Assembly: GCF_031082345.1 (NCBI RefSeq)
Contig: NZ_JAVHLH010000062.1
Coordinates: forward strand, 1 to 12,151
Source of the DNA: Brevundimonas sp.
Lineage (GTDB): Bacteria; Pseudomonadota; Alphaproteobacteria; Caulobacterales; Caulobacteraceae
Direction of reading: 5' to 3'
DNA: 12,151 nt
This document shows, in pieces, positions 1-7,922 of the stretch (the first letter of the stretch is position 1; the number at the start of each line of letters is the position of its first letter). Position numbers and translations under genes: made by a program. The notes under the pieces were generated by a model. That model saw only the letters and a list, made by a program, of their open reading frames with translations. It was not told the origin of the DNA and did not search any database.

Positions 1-295
1 CGCTGGCCCGTATGGCGGCCAGTCCGGTCGTCGGCTCAACGCCCGGAGCAAGGGCCGCCAGCGTTTCCGCCACCGTGGGACCGGCCGCCAGCAGGCGCGC
101 GACCTGCCGTCGGGCCAGGGCCTCGGCGCCCGAGGCGTACCACTGGGCCTGGGCCTGTGTTTCGGCGTTGGTCGCCCGGCGCACCGAGAAGCGCACGTCG
201 TCCAGCACCGCCACGGCGACCACCGACATCACCGCCACCAGCAGCAGCACGGTCAGCAGGGCCATGCCCTCGCGATTGTCGGATCCCGGCCGCAT
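1..295 (-). CDS. gspK: GspK, minor pseudopilin of the T2SS (C-terminus cut by window start)
   Basis: GspK caps the tip of the T2SS pseudopilus together with GspI and GspJ, in the inner membrane and periplasm. About 98 N-terminal residues are visible, out of roughly 300 usual for the family. The start is ATG at 295-293, overlapping the gspJ stop by one base (TGATG). Residues 1-10 form a short leader ending in Gly, followed by MALLTVLLLVAVMSVVAVAV, the hydrophobic pilin helix. The usual Glu at mature position +5 is Thr here, which is the known GspK peculiarity and not damage. The stretch QAQWYASGAEALARR (about 49-63) matches the conserved GspK segment that follows the helix. No good Shine-Dalgarno sequence precedes the start, so translation is probably coupled to gspJ. 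Identity is secure from motif and position; the globular domain with its calcium sites is outside the window. Confidence 0.92.
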   Translation of the reverse strand, partial: MRPGSDNREGMALLTVLLLVAVMSVVAVAVLDDVRFSVRRATNAETQAQAQWYASGAEALARRQVARLLAAGPTVAETLAALAPGVEPTTGLAAIRAS

Positions 296-885
296 CAGCC
301 GCCGCCCACGAGGAACAGCTGTTCGACCGGGCCATAGCCGTCCAGCGTCATCCGCAGCCGCACCGCGTCCGGCAGGGGCCGTTCGGCGGTGACGATATAG
401 GCCGGCGCCTCCTGCCCGTCCTTGACGAAGGCCACGGTCAGGTCGCGGACGCCGCGATACAGCACCTGCGGCGGCCCCGGCCGGGCGCCGTCCAGGTGGG
501 TGGCGACGCGGCGCTCCAGCCGGTCCTCGACGAGGCGGTATTCAACGCGTTGCAGCGACGGCCGCGGCTGTTCGCCGGGATTGCTCCAGCCCGCCCGCGT
601 CAGCACCAGAACCGGCTCGCCGGCAGCGGCCGGACCGCTCATCGGCTGGGGCATGGGGCGACCCGTGGGCCCGCGCGAGCGGCGGCCGCTGGCCTGGCCG
701 AGATCGGCCTTCAGCAGGCTGCGCATCCGCTGCAGGTCGCCGGTGCGGTCGGTCGCCGCCTTGATGGCGAAACGGTTGTCGATCGACAGGCTCAGAACCG
801 CCGCCCCCGCCGCCGCGATCAGGGCGAAGAGCAGCAGCGAGACCAGCACCTCGACCAGGGTGAAGCCCGAACGGGAACCGGTCAT
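295..885 (-). CDS. gspJ: GspJ, minor pseudopilin of the T2SS
   Basis: GspJ is part of the GspI-J-K tip complex of the pseudopilus. The protein is 196 residues, near the family's usual length. The leader MTGSRSG is followed by FTLVEVLVSLLLFALI, a classic prepilin peptidase site with Glu at mature +5 and a hydrophobic helix to about residue 33. Further on, RAGWSNPGEQPRPSLQRVEY (97-116) is the typical GspJ core, and RLERR (122-126) follows it. A longer open frame extends upstream to 999, but the extension overlaps gspI and lacks a leader. The ATG at 885-883 gives the correct short leader and an ATGA overlap with the gspI stop. A Gly/Pro/Arg-rich loop at about 65-90 looks like a lineage-specific surface insertion. 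No odd codon use or frameshift is visible. Confidence 0.95.
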   Translation of the reverse strand: MTGSRSGFTLVEVLVSLLLFALIAAAGAAVLSLSIDNRFAIKAATDRTGDLQRMRSLLKADLGQASGRRSRGPTGRPMPQPMSGPAAAGEPVLVLTRAGWSNPGEQPRPSLQRVEYRLVEDRLERRVATHLDGARPGPPQVLYRGVRDLTVAFVKDGQEAPAYIVTAERPLPDAVRLRMTLDGYGPVEQLFLVGGG

Positions 886-1247
886 GGCTGGCCCCGGAAC
901 AGGACGCGGTCGGCCGCCTGGCCTTCCTCGGTGGCCACCGCGATGTCGATGCGAACCATGCCCGCCTCGACGCCCTGAACCGAGCGGGTCCAGCGCCACT
1001 GACGACCGGCCAGCGGAACCACGCCCGAGGTCTGGCCCTCGGCGATGTCCGGCGCGATCATGGCCTCGACGGCGAGGTTCTCGGCGACGAGGCCGCCGAG
1101 GGTGCGGGTCTCGACCCGTGTCGCCGAGCGGGTGTTCTCGCCCGACAGGTTGAGCAGCGCCATGGCGGCGAGGCTGAACACGGCCAAGGCGACGAGAAGC
1201 TCGATCAGGGTGAAGCCGGCTCTCGGAGATGCGGGACGCTCAGCCAT
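882..1247 (-). CDS. gspI: GspI, minor pseudopilin of the T2SS
   Basis: GspI starts assembly of the pseudopilus tip and binds GspJ and GspK. The 121-residue length is typical. The leader MAERPASPRAG is cleaved before FTLIELLVALAVFSLAAMAL; Glu is at mature +5. The GspI signature follows the helix: GLVAENLAVEAMI (52-64), equivalent to the family's 'A..VA.N...E' segment. Further on, GRQWRW (81-86) precedes the beta-strand domain. The ATG at 1247-1245 overlaps the end of gspH by 8 bases and has a good Shine-Dalgarno sequence, GAGGTGA, 6 bases upstream at 1260-1254. The stop overlaps the gspJ start as ATGA. Identity follows from motif, length and order in the operon. Confidence 0.95.
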   Translation of the reverse strand: MAERPASPRAGFTLIELLVALAVFSLAAMALLNLSGENTRSATRVETRTLGGLVAENLAVEAMIAPDIAEGQTSGVVPLAGRQWRWTRSVQGVEAGMVRIDIAVATEEGQAADRVLFRGQP

Positions 1248-1686
1248 CGAGGGTCACCTCGCCGGCTCCGTCGATCTCGACGCGGGCGGTCCGGCCGTCG
1301 CGGCTCAGGGTCAAGGTCGCGGGCTCGGCGACGCCGGTCGGGTCGAACACCACCCGGACCGGTTCGGCGGGCGAAACCGTCAGGCCGTCGCTCCACGTCT
1401 CGGGCCCGAACGGCCCGTCCGGGAGGGGCGCCCATTCCGCCCCGTCGAAGACCGAGAAGCCGTAGCCCGCCGCCGTCGTCTCGACCGCCACGGGTCGGTT
1501 GGTCAGCACCGCCTCCTCGCGCGCCCGGCTCAGGCGGGCGGCGAAACGCTCGGCGTCTTCCGCGACCGACGGTCGGGGATCGGGCACGGACAGCACGACG
1601 GCGCCCGCCGCCAGCCCGATGATGGCGACCGTCATCAGCAGCTCCACCAGGGTGAAGCCGGCGCGGCGGGCCCGGCGCGCGCTCAA
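1240..1686 (-). CDS. gspH: GspH, minor pseudopilin of the T2SS (TTG start proposed)
   Basis: GspH is a minor pseudopilin placed between the GspG shaft and the I-J-K tip. As called it has 148 residues. The leader MSARRARRAG precedes FTLVELLMTVAIIGLAAGAV, with Glu at mature +5. The body includes FAARLSRAREEAVLTNRPVA (48-67), the usual GspH segment after the helix, then a beta-rich C-terminal part. The start is uncertain. TTG at 1686-1684 gives a canonical 10-residue basic leader. The first in-frame ATG, at 1752-1750, would overlap gspG by 32 bases and give a 31-residue leader. The codons between gspG's stop and the TTG (for example GCT, GCT, TGC) lack the strong G/C third-position bias of the neighbours, which favours TTG. 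An AGGGG at the gspG stop lies too far upstream to decide the matter. Confidence 0.85.
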   Translation of the reverse strand: MSARRARRAGFTLVELLMTVAIIGLAAGAVVLSVPDPRPSVAEDAERFAARLSRAREEAVLTNRPVAVETTAAGYGFSVFDGAEWAPLPDGPFGPETWSDGLTVSPAEPVRVVFDPTGVAEPATLTLSRDGRTARVEIDGAGEVTLDG

Positions 1687-1720
1687 GCAGCGAGCGACCG
1701 TGTCGCGAGCGGTAGCGCCC

Positions 1721-2179
1721 CTAAGACTGCCAGTTGCCGAGGTCGGCGTCATTGCCCTCGCCCCCTTCGCGACCGTCGGCTCCGAGGGAGAAGACGTCGA
1801 ACTGGCCGCCGTGCGCACTGGGGCGGCGGTACTGGTAGGGATTGCCCCACGGGTCCTCGGGCAGGCGACGGACATAGCCGCCCTGGCGGTAGCGTTCGGG
1901 CCGGGCGAGGCCGGCGGGCGGGGCGACCAGGGCCTGGAGGTCGTCGGGGAAGGTCAGGTTGTCGAGGCGGTAGGTCTCGATGGCCTGCTCCAACACGGAG
2001 ATGTCGGCCTGGGCCTTGCCGACCATGGCCCGGTCCTGGCTGGGCAGGACGTTGATGGCGACCACGGTGGCCAGCAGGCCGATGATGACGATGACCACCA
2101 TCAGTTCGACAAGGGTGAAGCCGGAGCGCTTGCGGCGGGCTTCGGCGGTCTTGCGGTCTTGTTCAGTCACGACGCTCAC
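1721..2179 (-). CDS. gspG: GspG, major pseudopilin of the T2SS
   Basis: GspG polymerises into the periplasmic pseudopilus that pushes substrates through the secretin. With the start chosen it has 152 residues. A basic leader ending RRKRSG is followed by FTLVELMVVIVIIGLLATVV, with Glu at mature +5. The C-terminal half carries the GspG hallmark: LPEDPWGNPYQY (106-117), then FDVFSLGADGREGGEGNDAD (127-146) and LGNW, the calcium-binding loop that stabilises the fold. No ATG is available in front of the leader. Three in-frame GTG codons exist at 2188, 2179 and 2170. GTG 2188 overlaps the gspF stop as GTGA, while GTG 2179 has GAGG just upstream with a short 3-base spacer; I chose 2179 with modest confidence. 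The same frame stays open far upstream to 3433, but that is an off-frame reading of gspF. Confidence 0.94.
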   Translation of the reverse strand: MSVVTEQDRKTAEARRKRSGFTLVELMVVIVIIGLLATVVAINVLPSQDRAMVGKAQADISVLEQAIETYRLDNLTFPDDLQALVAPPAGLARPERYRQGGYVRRLPEDPWGNPYQYRRPSAHGGQFDVFSLGADGREGGEGNDADLGNWQS

Positions 2180-2184
2180 TTTCC

Positions 2185-3402
2185 TCACCCCATGGCCAGG
2201 GTGTTGATCTGAAGGATGGGCAGCAGGATCGACAGGACGATCATCGCCACAACGCCGCCCATGACGACGATGATGGCGGGCTCGAGCAGGCTCAGCATCA
2301 CGGCGGTGAAGGTCGAGAATTCGCGTTCCAGATAGTCGGCGGCGCGCTCCAGCATCGGCTCCAGCCGCCCGCTGCTCTCGCCGGAGGCGGTCATGTGGAC
2401 GAGGATCGGCGGGAAGACATCGGCGCGGCGCATGGCGGCGGACAGGCCGCCGCCCTCGCGCACGGCGTCGGCCATGGCCTCGGTCGCCAGCCGCAGGCGG
2501 CGGTTGGAGACGGTGCGGCCGGTGATGGTCAGGCCTTCGAGCACCGGCAGGCCCGCCGCGATCATGGTCGACAGCGTCCGCGCCATCTTCGCCCCGTGCA
2601 GGTCGCGGATCAGCCGGCCGACCAGCGGCAGACGCAGCAGGGCCGTATCGGCCTGCAACCGGAAGGCCGGGTTCCTCAGCGCCACGGCGCCGGCCAGCAC
2701 CGCCAGCGCCAGCAACAGGGCGGCCAGCCAGCCCCAGTCGCGCATCAGGTCGGAGACGCCGATCACCAGCCGCGTCAGCAGCGGCAGGGTCTGGTTCATG
2801 CTGTCGAACTGGTCGACCACCTTCGGCACCACGAAGGTCATCAGGGCGCCGATGACGCCCAGCGCCACCACCGCCAGCACGGCTGGATACACCAGGGCGG
2901 TGATGACCTTGCCGCGCACCGTCTGGTCGCGCTCCAGTCCGTCGGCGAGGCGTTCGAGGATCGGCTCCAGCGCGCCCGAGGTCTCGCCGGCCGAGACCAT
3001 GGCGCGGTACAGCGGCGGGAAGGCCTGTCCCTGCAGGGCCATGGCGTCGGACAGCCGCCGACCCTCCATGACGCCGGCGTGAACCCCTTCCAGCACCCGA
3101 CGCACCGCCGGCCGGTCGGCCTGCAGGGCGATGGTCCGCAGCGCCTCCTCGATCGGGGCGACCGACACCAGCGTCGACAGCTGCCGCGTCGTCAGGGCCA
3201 GGGTCTTGGCGTTCAGTTTGCCGCCCTTCGCCGGTTTGAGGCGGTCGCCCTTGCGGACGGCGCCCCGACCGGAGGTGATCTCCAGCGGCATCAGCCGGCG
3301 ACGCTCCAGCAGGGTGCGGGCGCCCGCCTCGTCGGCCGCGGTCAGAACGCCCGTGAGGGTGCGGCCGCCGGCGTCCACCGCCACATAGTCGAAGGCCGCC
3401 AT
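2185..3402 (-). CDS. gspF: GspF, inner-membrane platform protein of the T2SS
   Basis: GspF is the polytopic inner-membrane core of the assembly platform, contacting the GspE ATPase and the pseudopilins. The 405 residues equal the normal family length. Two T2SSF repeats are visible: the first around 66-190, with RQLSTLV (73-79), SAGETSGALEPILERLA (137-153) and the helix at 167-190; the second around 270-392, with TLSTMIAAGLPVLEGL (276-291) and MTASGESSGRLEPMLERAAD (337-356). Predicted membrane segments are about 167-190, 222-243 and 373-397. The ATG at 3402-3400 overlaps the gspE stop (TGATG), with GAGG about 10 bases upstream inside gspE. The stop lies within a few bases of the gspG start. 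In the first repeat the usual 'ASGLPLEEAL' reads SVAPIEEAL, a conservative variation. Confidence 0.97.
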   Translation of the reverse strand: MAAFDYVAVDAGGRTLTGVLTAADEAGARTLLERRRLMPLEITSGRGAVRKGDRLKPAKGGKLNAKTLALTTRQLSTLVSVAPIEEALRTIALQADRPAVRRVLEGVHAGVMEGRRLSDAMALQGQAFPPLYRAMVSAGETSGALEPILERLADGLERDQTVRGKVITALVYPAVLAVVALGVIGALMTFVVPKVVDQFDSMNQTLPLLTRLVIGVSDLMRDWGWLAALLLALAVLAGAVALRNPAFRLQADTALLRLPLVGRLIRDLHGAKMARTLSTMIAAGLPVLEGLTITGRTVSNRRLRLATEAMADAVREGGGLSAAMRRADVFPPILVHMTASGESSGRLEPMLERAADYLEREFSTFTAVMLSLLEPAIIVVMGGVVAMIVLSILLPILQINTLAMG

Positions 3403-4916
3403 CAGGCCGCCGCCTCGGCCGCGGGCGCGTCATCCTGCAGGGCCCCGACGTCCTGCCGCGTCACCCGCACCGCCTCCTCCACCGAGGTCAGGCCGCTGAG
3501 CACGAAGGCGCGGGCCCGCTGGGTCAGGGTGTCCATCCGCTCGAAGGCCACGGCGTTGATGGCCTCTTCATCGGCTTCGGCGGCGATCAGGCGGCGCACG
3601 CGATCGTCAACCGGGATGACTTCGTACAGGCCGACCCGACCGACGTAGCCGGTCTGGCGGCAGCGGTCGCAGCCGTGGGCGCGCCACACCGGCTGACCCG
3701 CCTTGACCCCGATCAGCCGCGCCGTGGCGCGATCCGCCGGTTCCGAGCGGCGACAGGCCGGGCACAGCCGCCGCACCAGCCGCTGGGCCACGATCAGGCG
3801 CAGGGTCGAGGCCAGCAGGAAGGGCTCGACGCCCATGTCCCGCAACCGGGTGATGGCTCCGGCGGCGTCGTTTGTGTGCACCGTCGACAGCACCAGATGC
3901 CCGGTCAGCGAGGCCTGGACCGCGATCTGCGCCGTCTCAACGTCGCGGATCTCGCCGACCATGACCACGTCCGGGTCCTGACGCAGAATGGCGCGCAGGC
4001 CGGCGGCGAAGGTCATGCCGACCTTGGTGTTCACCTGGGTCTGACCGACGCCGCCGATGGCGTATTCGACCGGGTCCTCGACCGTCAGGATGTTGCGGGT
4101 CGAGTCGTTGAGCAGCGACAGGCCGGCGTACAGCGAGGTGGTCTTGCCCGAGCCTGTCGGGCCGGTGACGAGGATGATGCCATTGGGCTCGCGCAGGGCG
4201 GCGCGGAAGGCGTCCATGGTCTCGCCGGTCATGCCCAGCTGGTCCAGCTTCAGCTCGGCCTGGTCCTTGTCGAGGATGCGCAGAACGACCCGCTCGCCGG
4301 CCCGCGAAGGCAGGGTCGAGACGCGGACGTCGAGGGTCTTGCCGCCCAGGGCCAGCGGGATGCGCCCGTCCTGCGGCACCCGCTTCTCGGCGATGTCGAG
4401 CCGGGCCATGACCTTGATGCGGGACACCAGCAGCGGGGTGATGCGCGGGTTCAGCGACAGGGCCTCGCGCAGCACGCCATCGACCCGCATGCGCACCGTC
4501 AGGGCGGTCTCGAAGGGCTCGAGGTGGATGTCCGAGGCGCCCGCCCGCACCGCCTCGGCGATGATGCCGTTGATCAGGCGGATGACCGGGGCGTCGTCGG
4601 CCGTGTCGAGCAGGTCGGCGGCGGCGGGGATGTCGTCGATCAGACTGCCGAGGCCCGACGGCATGTCCAGATCGCCGCCGTCGGCCGCGTTCAGATGATC
4701 GCCGGCGTAGACTTGCGACAGGCGGCGGTCGAAGTCGGCCTGGCTCAGCCGCTCGACGCGCAGCGGCCGGCCCAGCGCCCGGCGGGTCTCGACCAGGGCC
4801 GTCGGATCGGCCCCCTCGCGCAGGCCGACCAGGGCGATCTCTCCGGCGTCGAGCAGGATCACGCCATGCCGTTTGGCGAAGCCGTAGGGCAGGGTCGGAT
4901 TGACGAGGGTGATCAT
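3402..4916 (-). CDS. gspE: GspE, cytoplasmic secretion ATPase of the T2SS
   Basis: GspE is the hexameric AAA-like ATPase that hydrolyses ATP in the cytoplasm to drive pseudopilus assembly; it docks on GspL and GspF. The 504 residues are typical. An N-terminal GspL-binding region (about 1-105) leads to the N2 domain with GASDIHLEP (126-134). The catalytic domain has Walker A GPTGSGKT (252-259), the Asp box LTVEDPVEY (277-285), Walker B with VVMVGEIRD (317-325) and the His box LVLSTVHTND (341-350). A four-cysteine zinc motif is intact: Cys385 and Cys388 in CPAC, Cys416 and Cys419 in CDRC. All key residues are present. The ATG at 4916 lies 7 bases after gspD and has AGGAG at 4931-4927, inside the end of gspD. 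Identity is certain at family level; T2SS rather than type IV pilus is fixed by the neighbours. Confidence 0.98.
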   Translation of the reverse strand: MITLVNPTLPYGFAKRHGVILLDAGEIALVGLREGADPTALVETRRALGRPLRVERLSQADFDRRLSQVYAGDHLNAADGGDLDMPSGLGSLIDDIPAAADLLDTADDAPVIRLINGIIAEAVRAGASDIHLEPFETALTVRMRVDGVLREALSLNPRITPLLVSRIKVMARLDIAEKRVPQDGRIPLALGGKTLDVRVSTLPSRAGERVVLRILDKDQAELKLDQLGMTGETMDAFRAALREPNGIILVTGPTGSGKTTSLYAGLSLLNDSTRNILTVEDPVEYAIGGVGQTQVNTKVGMTFAAGLRAILRQDPDVVMVGEIRDVETAQIAVQASLTGHLVLSTVHTNDAAGAITRLRDMGVEPFLLASTLRLIVAQRLVRRLCPACRRSEPADRATARLIGVKAGQPVWRAHGCDRCRQTGYVGRVGLYEVIPVDDRVRRLIAAEADEEAINAVAFERMDTLTQRARAFVLSGLTSVEEAVRVTRQDVGALQDDAPAAEAAA

Positions 4917-4923
4917 GCCGCTG

Positions 4924-7005
4924 TCACTCCTGCGGCGCGGGCTGCGCCGGCGGCAGGGGCGAGACCGCGACCTCGCCGACCGGCGCGGCGGCGGCCCAGG
5001 CGGGCGCGGCCGGGGCCTGGGTGCGCATGTAGTCGCGCAGCATCTCGTCGAGGCTGGGCTCGACGCCCGGGGCGTTGTTCAGCTGCTGCTGTCGCATATA
5101 GCCCCAGCGATCGGCGGCGAGGCTCTGCGCGTCCGCCTGCGACCGGATGATGGTCGGGCGGATGAAGACCATCAGGTTGGTCCGCCCGCGCTGGCGGCTG
5201 GTCGAACGGAACAGACCGCCGACCACCGGCAGGTCGCCCAGGCCCGGCACCTTGTCGACCGACATCCGGTCGTTCTGGTCCAGCAGCCCCCCGGCCACGG
5301 CGATGTCGCCGTCGTCGACCACCAGCGTCGTCTCCAGCTCGCGCTTGTTCAGCACCAGATCGCTGGCCGAGTTGGAGAGGACGCCGTTGATGCTGGACAC
5401 CTCCTGACGCAGGAACAGGGTGATCGAGCCGCCGGCGTTGATCTGGGGCCGGACGATCAGCTTGACACCGATGTCCTGGCGCTGGGTCGTGCGGAAAGGG
5501 TTGGAGTTGCCGTCCAGCAGGGTCTCGCCGGTGGTGATCGGCACCTCCTGCCCGACGAGGATGGTCGCTTCCTCGTTGTCGAGGGTCATCAGCGACGGCG
5601 TCTGCAGCAGGTTGGAGCCGTCGTCGGTCTTGGCGGCGTTGATGATGAAGCCGAACAGGCCGTCGCCGATGCGCCCGCCGCCGCCGCCGATGAAGCCGTT
5701 GGCGCCCAGCAGGCTGTTGATGGCGAGGTTCTGCAGCTGCTCGCGCAGGGGATCGTCCTCGTCCAGCTGGCCCGCCCCGGCCCCGCCGGCGATCGGGACC
5801 AGCGGCGTGGCGCGGTCGGAATAGTTGGTCAGACCGACCGGATTGCCGTCCTCGCCGGCCAGCAGCCACTGGACGCCAAGTTCGCGCACGGCGTTGTCGG
5901 ACAGTTCGACGACGATGGCCTCGATCAGCACCTGCTGCCGGCGCTGGTCGAGCTGGCGGATGACCTCCGCCAGCATCCGCTGGGTGTCGGCCGAGCCCGA
6001 GATCACCAGGGCGTTGGCGCCGGGGAAGCGGGCGATGGTGGCGCGCTGGCCCGGAACCGGCGCCACCGCGGTCGAGGCGGCGGGCGCGACGTCGGCCTCG
6101 GCCCCGCCCCGTCCGATCGCCGGCGTGGCGTTGGCGCTGGCCGCGGTGACCGGCTGGCCAACGATCTGCTGCAGCACGGGCAGCAGCGACTCGGCGTTGG
6201 CGTGCTGCAGGAAGATCACCTTGACGTCGTCGGCGGACTCGGCACGGCGATCGAGGTCCTCGATCAGCGGGCGAATCCGCGCCACGGCCGAGGGGTCGCC
6301 GCGCAGGACGATCGAGTTCGAGCTCTCGACCGGCGTCACCGACACCATCCCCTGCCCCGGCTGTCCGCCGGGAGGGGCGAGCACCGATTGCAGCACGGCG
6401 GCGATCTCGCGCGCCGAGGAGTTCTCCAGCGTCACCACCTCGAAGCCGGTGCGGTCGACGTCGATGCGGCCGATCAGGGCGCGGATGCGCGCCAGGTTGT
6501 CGGCGAAGTCGGCGACCACGACGCTGTTGGCGCCGGCGTTGGCCAGCACCTGCCCCTGGGCCCCGACCAGCGGCCGGATGGTCTCGGCGGCCGAGGCGGC
6601 GTCGATGTTGCGCAGCTGGAACACCTCGGTGGCGAACCGCTCGGAGCCGACCGTCGCCGGTCCCTGGGCGGCGCCCTGGGCCGGGCTGATGCGATAGGCG
6701 CCCGAGCTCGTCGGCGTCACCACCAGACCGTTGGCCCGCAGGGTCGACAGGAAGACCTCGAACAGCTGGGCCCGCGACAGCGGCCGGTCGCTGGTCACCG
6801 TCACCGTGCCGGTCACCGCCGGATCGACGATGAAGGTGCGGCCGGTCGAGCGGGCCACGTCCTGGATGAAGGCGCGGATGTCGGCGCCCTGCACGTTCAG
6901 GGTCTGGCCCGCCTGGGCCAGTACCGGCGTGGCGGCCAGCGGGCCTTGCAGGGCGATGAGGGTCGCCAGGGCGATGCCGAGGGCGCTGCGGGTGGATCGC
7001 TTCAA
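4924..7005 (-). CDS. gspD: GspD, outer-membrane secretin of the T2SS
   Basis: GspD forms the 15- or 16-mer gated outer-membrane channel of the T2SS. The 693 residues begin with a Sec signal peptide (about 1-30, cleavage near VLA-QA). Next come N0 (about 34-108), N1 (about 125-186), N2 (about 188-255) and N3 (about 262-358). The secretin barrel spans about 360-622, with LLQTPSLMTLDNEEATILVG (466-485), VKLIVRPQIN (514-523) and the signature VPGLGDLPVVGGLFR (586-600). N3 holds an Ala/Pro-rich insertion (about 284-320). A Gly run lies at 440-444. After the barrel there is a 70-residue tail rich in Gln, Ala and Pro, with no clear pilotin-binding domain. The start is TTG (7005-7003), supported by AAGGA 7 bases upstream and by the signal peptide beginning right there; it overlaps the gspC stop as TTGA. 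The first internal Met is residue 220. Confidence 0.97.
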   Translation of the reverse strand: MKRSTRSALGIALATLIALQGPLAATPVLAQAGQTLNVQGADIRAFIQDVARSTGRTFIVDPAVTGTVTVTSDRPLSRAQLFEVFLSTLRANGLVVTPTSSGAYRISPAQGAAQGPATVGSERFATEVFQLRNIDAASAAETIRPLVGAQGQVLANAGANSVVVADFADNLARIRALIGRIDVDRTGFEVVTLENSSAREIAAVLQSVLAPPGGQPGQGMVSVTPVESSNSIVLRGDPSAVARIRPLIEDLDRRAESADDVKVIFLQHANAESLLPVLQQIVGQPVTAASANATPAIGRGGAEADVAPAASTAVAPVPGQRATIARFPGANALVISGSADTQRMLAEVIRQLDQRRQQVLIEAIVVELSDNAVRELGVQWLLAGEDGNPVGLTNYSDRATPLVPIAGGAGAGQLDEDDPLREQLQNLAINSLLGANGFIGGGGGRIGDGLFGFIINAAKTDDGSNLLQTPSLMTLDNEEATILVGQEVPITTGETLLDGNSNPFRTTQRQDIGVKLIVRPQINAGGSITLFLRQEVSSINGVLSNSASDLVLNKRELETTLVVDDGDIAVAGGLLDQNDRMSVDKVPGLGDLPVVGGLFRSTSRQRGRTNLMVFIRPTIIRSQADAQSLAADRWGYMRQQQLNNAPGVEPSLDEMLRDYMRTQAPAAPAWAAAAPVGEVAVSPLPPAQPAPQE

Positions 7006-7841
7006 CGGCCTGTCCTTATGGTGGTGGTCTGAACCGCGCCGTCCCGCTCGAAGCGGATTTCGGCGCTGGCGGCGTCGGCCAGCTGGCCGCGCAGGGCGGC
7101 GATTCGGTCGGGTCGATCGAGGGCCTGGCCGTTGACCGCGAGAATGACGTCGCCCGGTTGCAGCCCGGCCGCGGCCAGGGTCGGGCTTTCGCCGCGGGAG
7201 GAGATGGTGAAGCCGTTGACCTTGAGGCCCTGCATGCGGGGCCGGAGCGCCGCCTCGGCCATCAGTTGGGCGGGATCGACGGAGGCCGTCGCCGGGGCCG
7301 GGGTTGGGGTCACGGTCTGCGGGACCGGGGGCGGAGGCGGCGGGGTCGCCGCGCCGACCGGCAACTCGCTGAAGATCAGCCGGCTCAGTGAAGCGCCCCG
7401 CGCCAGGACGACATGGTCGGCGCCCACGGACTGGAGAACCAGTCCCGGCTCGATCGTCTCGCCCACGGCGACGGACAGCTGGCGGCCGTCCGCCAGCCCG
7501 ATGATGGCCGAGCCGCCCCCGGCGCCGTCCGAGCGCAGGCCGAACAGCCGCATCTGGCTGCTGCCGGCGGCGGTGTCCTCGGCGAGGCTGCTCCGGGCGC
7601 CGGTGCGGAAGAAGGCGTCGAAGCGCTGGAACACGGCGTAGTCGACGGGCTGGGCCTGGGGCCGGGCGACTGTCGCCGCCGCCGGGATGTCGACCGGCTC
7701 GACCGCGATCCAGACCAGCCGGCCCAGCTGCACGATCAGCAGCAGCGCCAGCGTCGCCTCCATGGCGGCGCGGACCCGGTCCGGGCGGGCGGCGAGAGCC
7801 TCGCGGGCTCCCGTGCTCCAGTTGCGAAGAACGCCGATCAC
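7002..7841 (-). CDS. gspC: GspC, inner-membrane clamp protein of the T2SS with PDZ domain
   Basis: GspC links the inner-membrane platform to the secretin and helps choose substrates. The 279 residues show a cytoplasmic tail (1-27) and one transmembrane helix (about 28-48). A periplasmic homology region follows at about 96-157, including MRLFGLRSDG (97-106) and GSAIIGLADGRQLSVAVGE (110-128). Then come a Pro-rich linker with six prolines in a row (167-172) and a PDZ domain (about 205-277) with GLQPGDVILAVNGQALD (226-242). Some relatives have a coiled coil instead of PDZ; this one has PDZ. The start is GTG at 7841-7839 with only a weak GGGG upstream. An internal ATG at codon 27 would begin directly at the membrane helix and is a less likely alternative. 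The first gene of the operon; its stop overlaps gspD by 4 bases. Confidence 0.93.
   Translation of the reverse strand: MIGVLRNWSTGAREALAARPDRVRAAMEATLALLLIVQLGRLVWIAVEPVDIPAAATVARPQAQPVDYAVFQRFDAFFRTGARSSLAEDTAAGSSQMRLFGLRSDGAGGGSAIIGLADGRQLSVAVGETIEPGLVLQSVGADHVVLARGASLSRLIFSELPVGAATPPPPPPVPQTVTPTPAPATASVDPAQLMAEAALRPRMQGLKVNGFTISSRGESPTLAAAGLQPGDVILAVNGQALDRPDRIAALRGQLADAASAEIRFERDGAVQTTTIRTGR
7013..7017 (-). promoter_or_regulatory. Shine-Dalgarno site supporting the TTG start of gspD
   Basis: AAGGA lies 7 bases upstream of TTG 7005-7003, inside the last codons of gspC. The site, together with a signal peptide beginning at that TTG, supports a non-ATG start for the secretin. Confidence 0.7.
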
Positions 7842-7922
7842 GATCGCAGGCCCCGACGGGCCCCTACGGCCCGAAAGCGTCCTAGACCAATCGTCCGTGT
7901 GCGGGCTTCACGGGGCGATGAC

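Noticed and set aside
1..295. GspK lacking the pilin Glu at mature position 5, taken as possible damage
   Set aside because: Absence of this Glu is normal for GspK, and the rest of the segment is intact.
845..2125. Repeated DNA string resembling AGGGTGAAGCC at about 858, 1208, 1650 and 2114
   Set aside because: It is the reverse complement of the conserved prepilin cleavage site (Gly-Phe-Thr-Leu) in gspJ, gspI, gspH and gspG, so it reflects shared protein motif and not a mobile or regulatory repeat.
1721..3433. Long minus-strand frame that would fuse about 400 residues to the N-terminus of GspG
   Set aside because: The upstream part is an off-frame reading of gspF, rich in Arg, Gly and Pro. 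GspG needs a short leader directly before FTLVE.
4900..7032. Plus-strand open frame (710 codons) opposite gspD
   Set aside because: Same artefact: low-complexity, Asp/Gln/Gly-rich translation, no recognisable motif, fully covered by the secretin gene.
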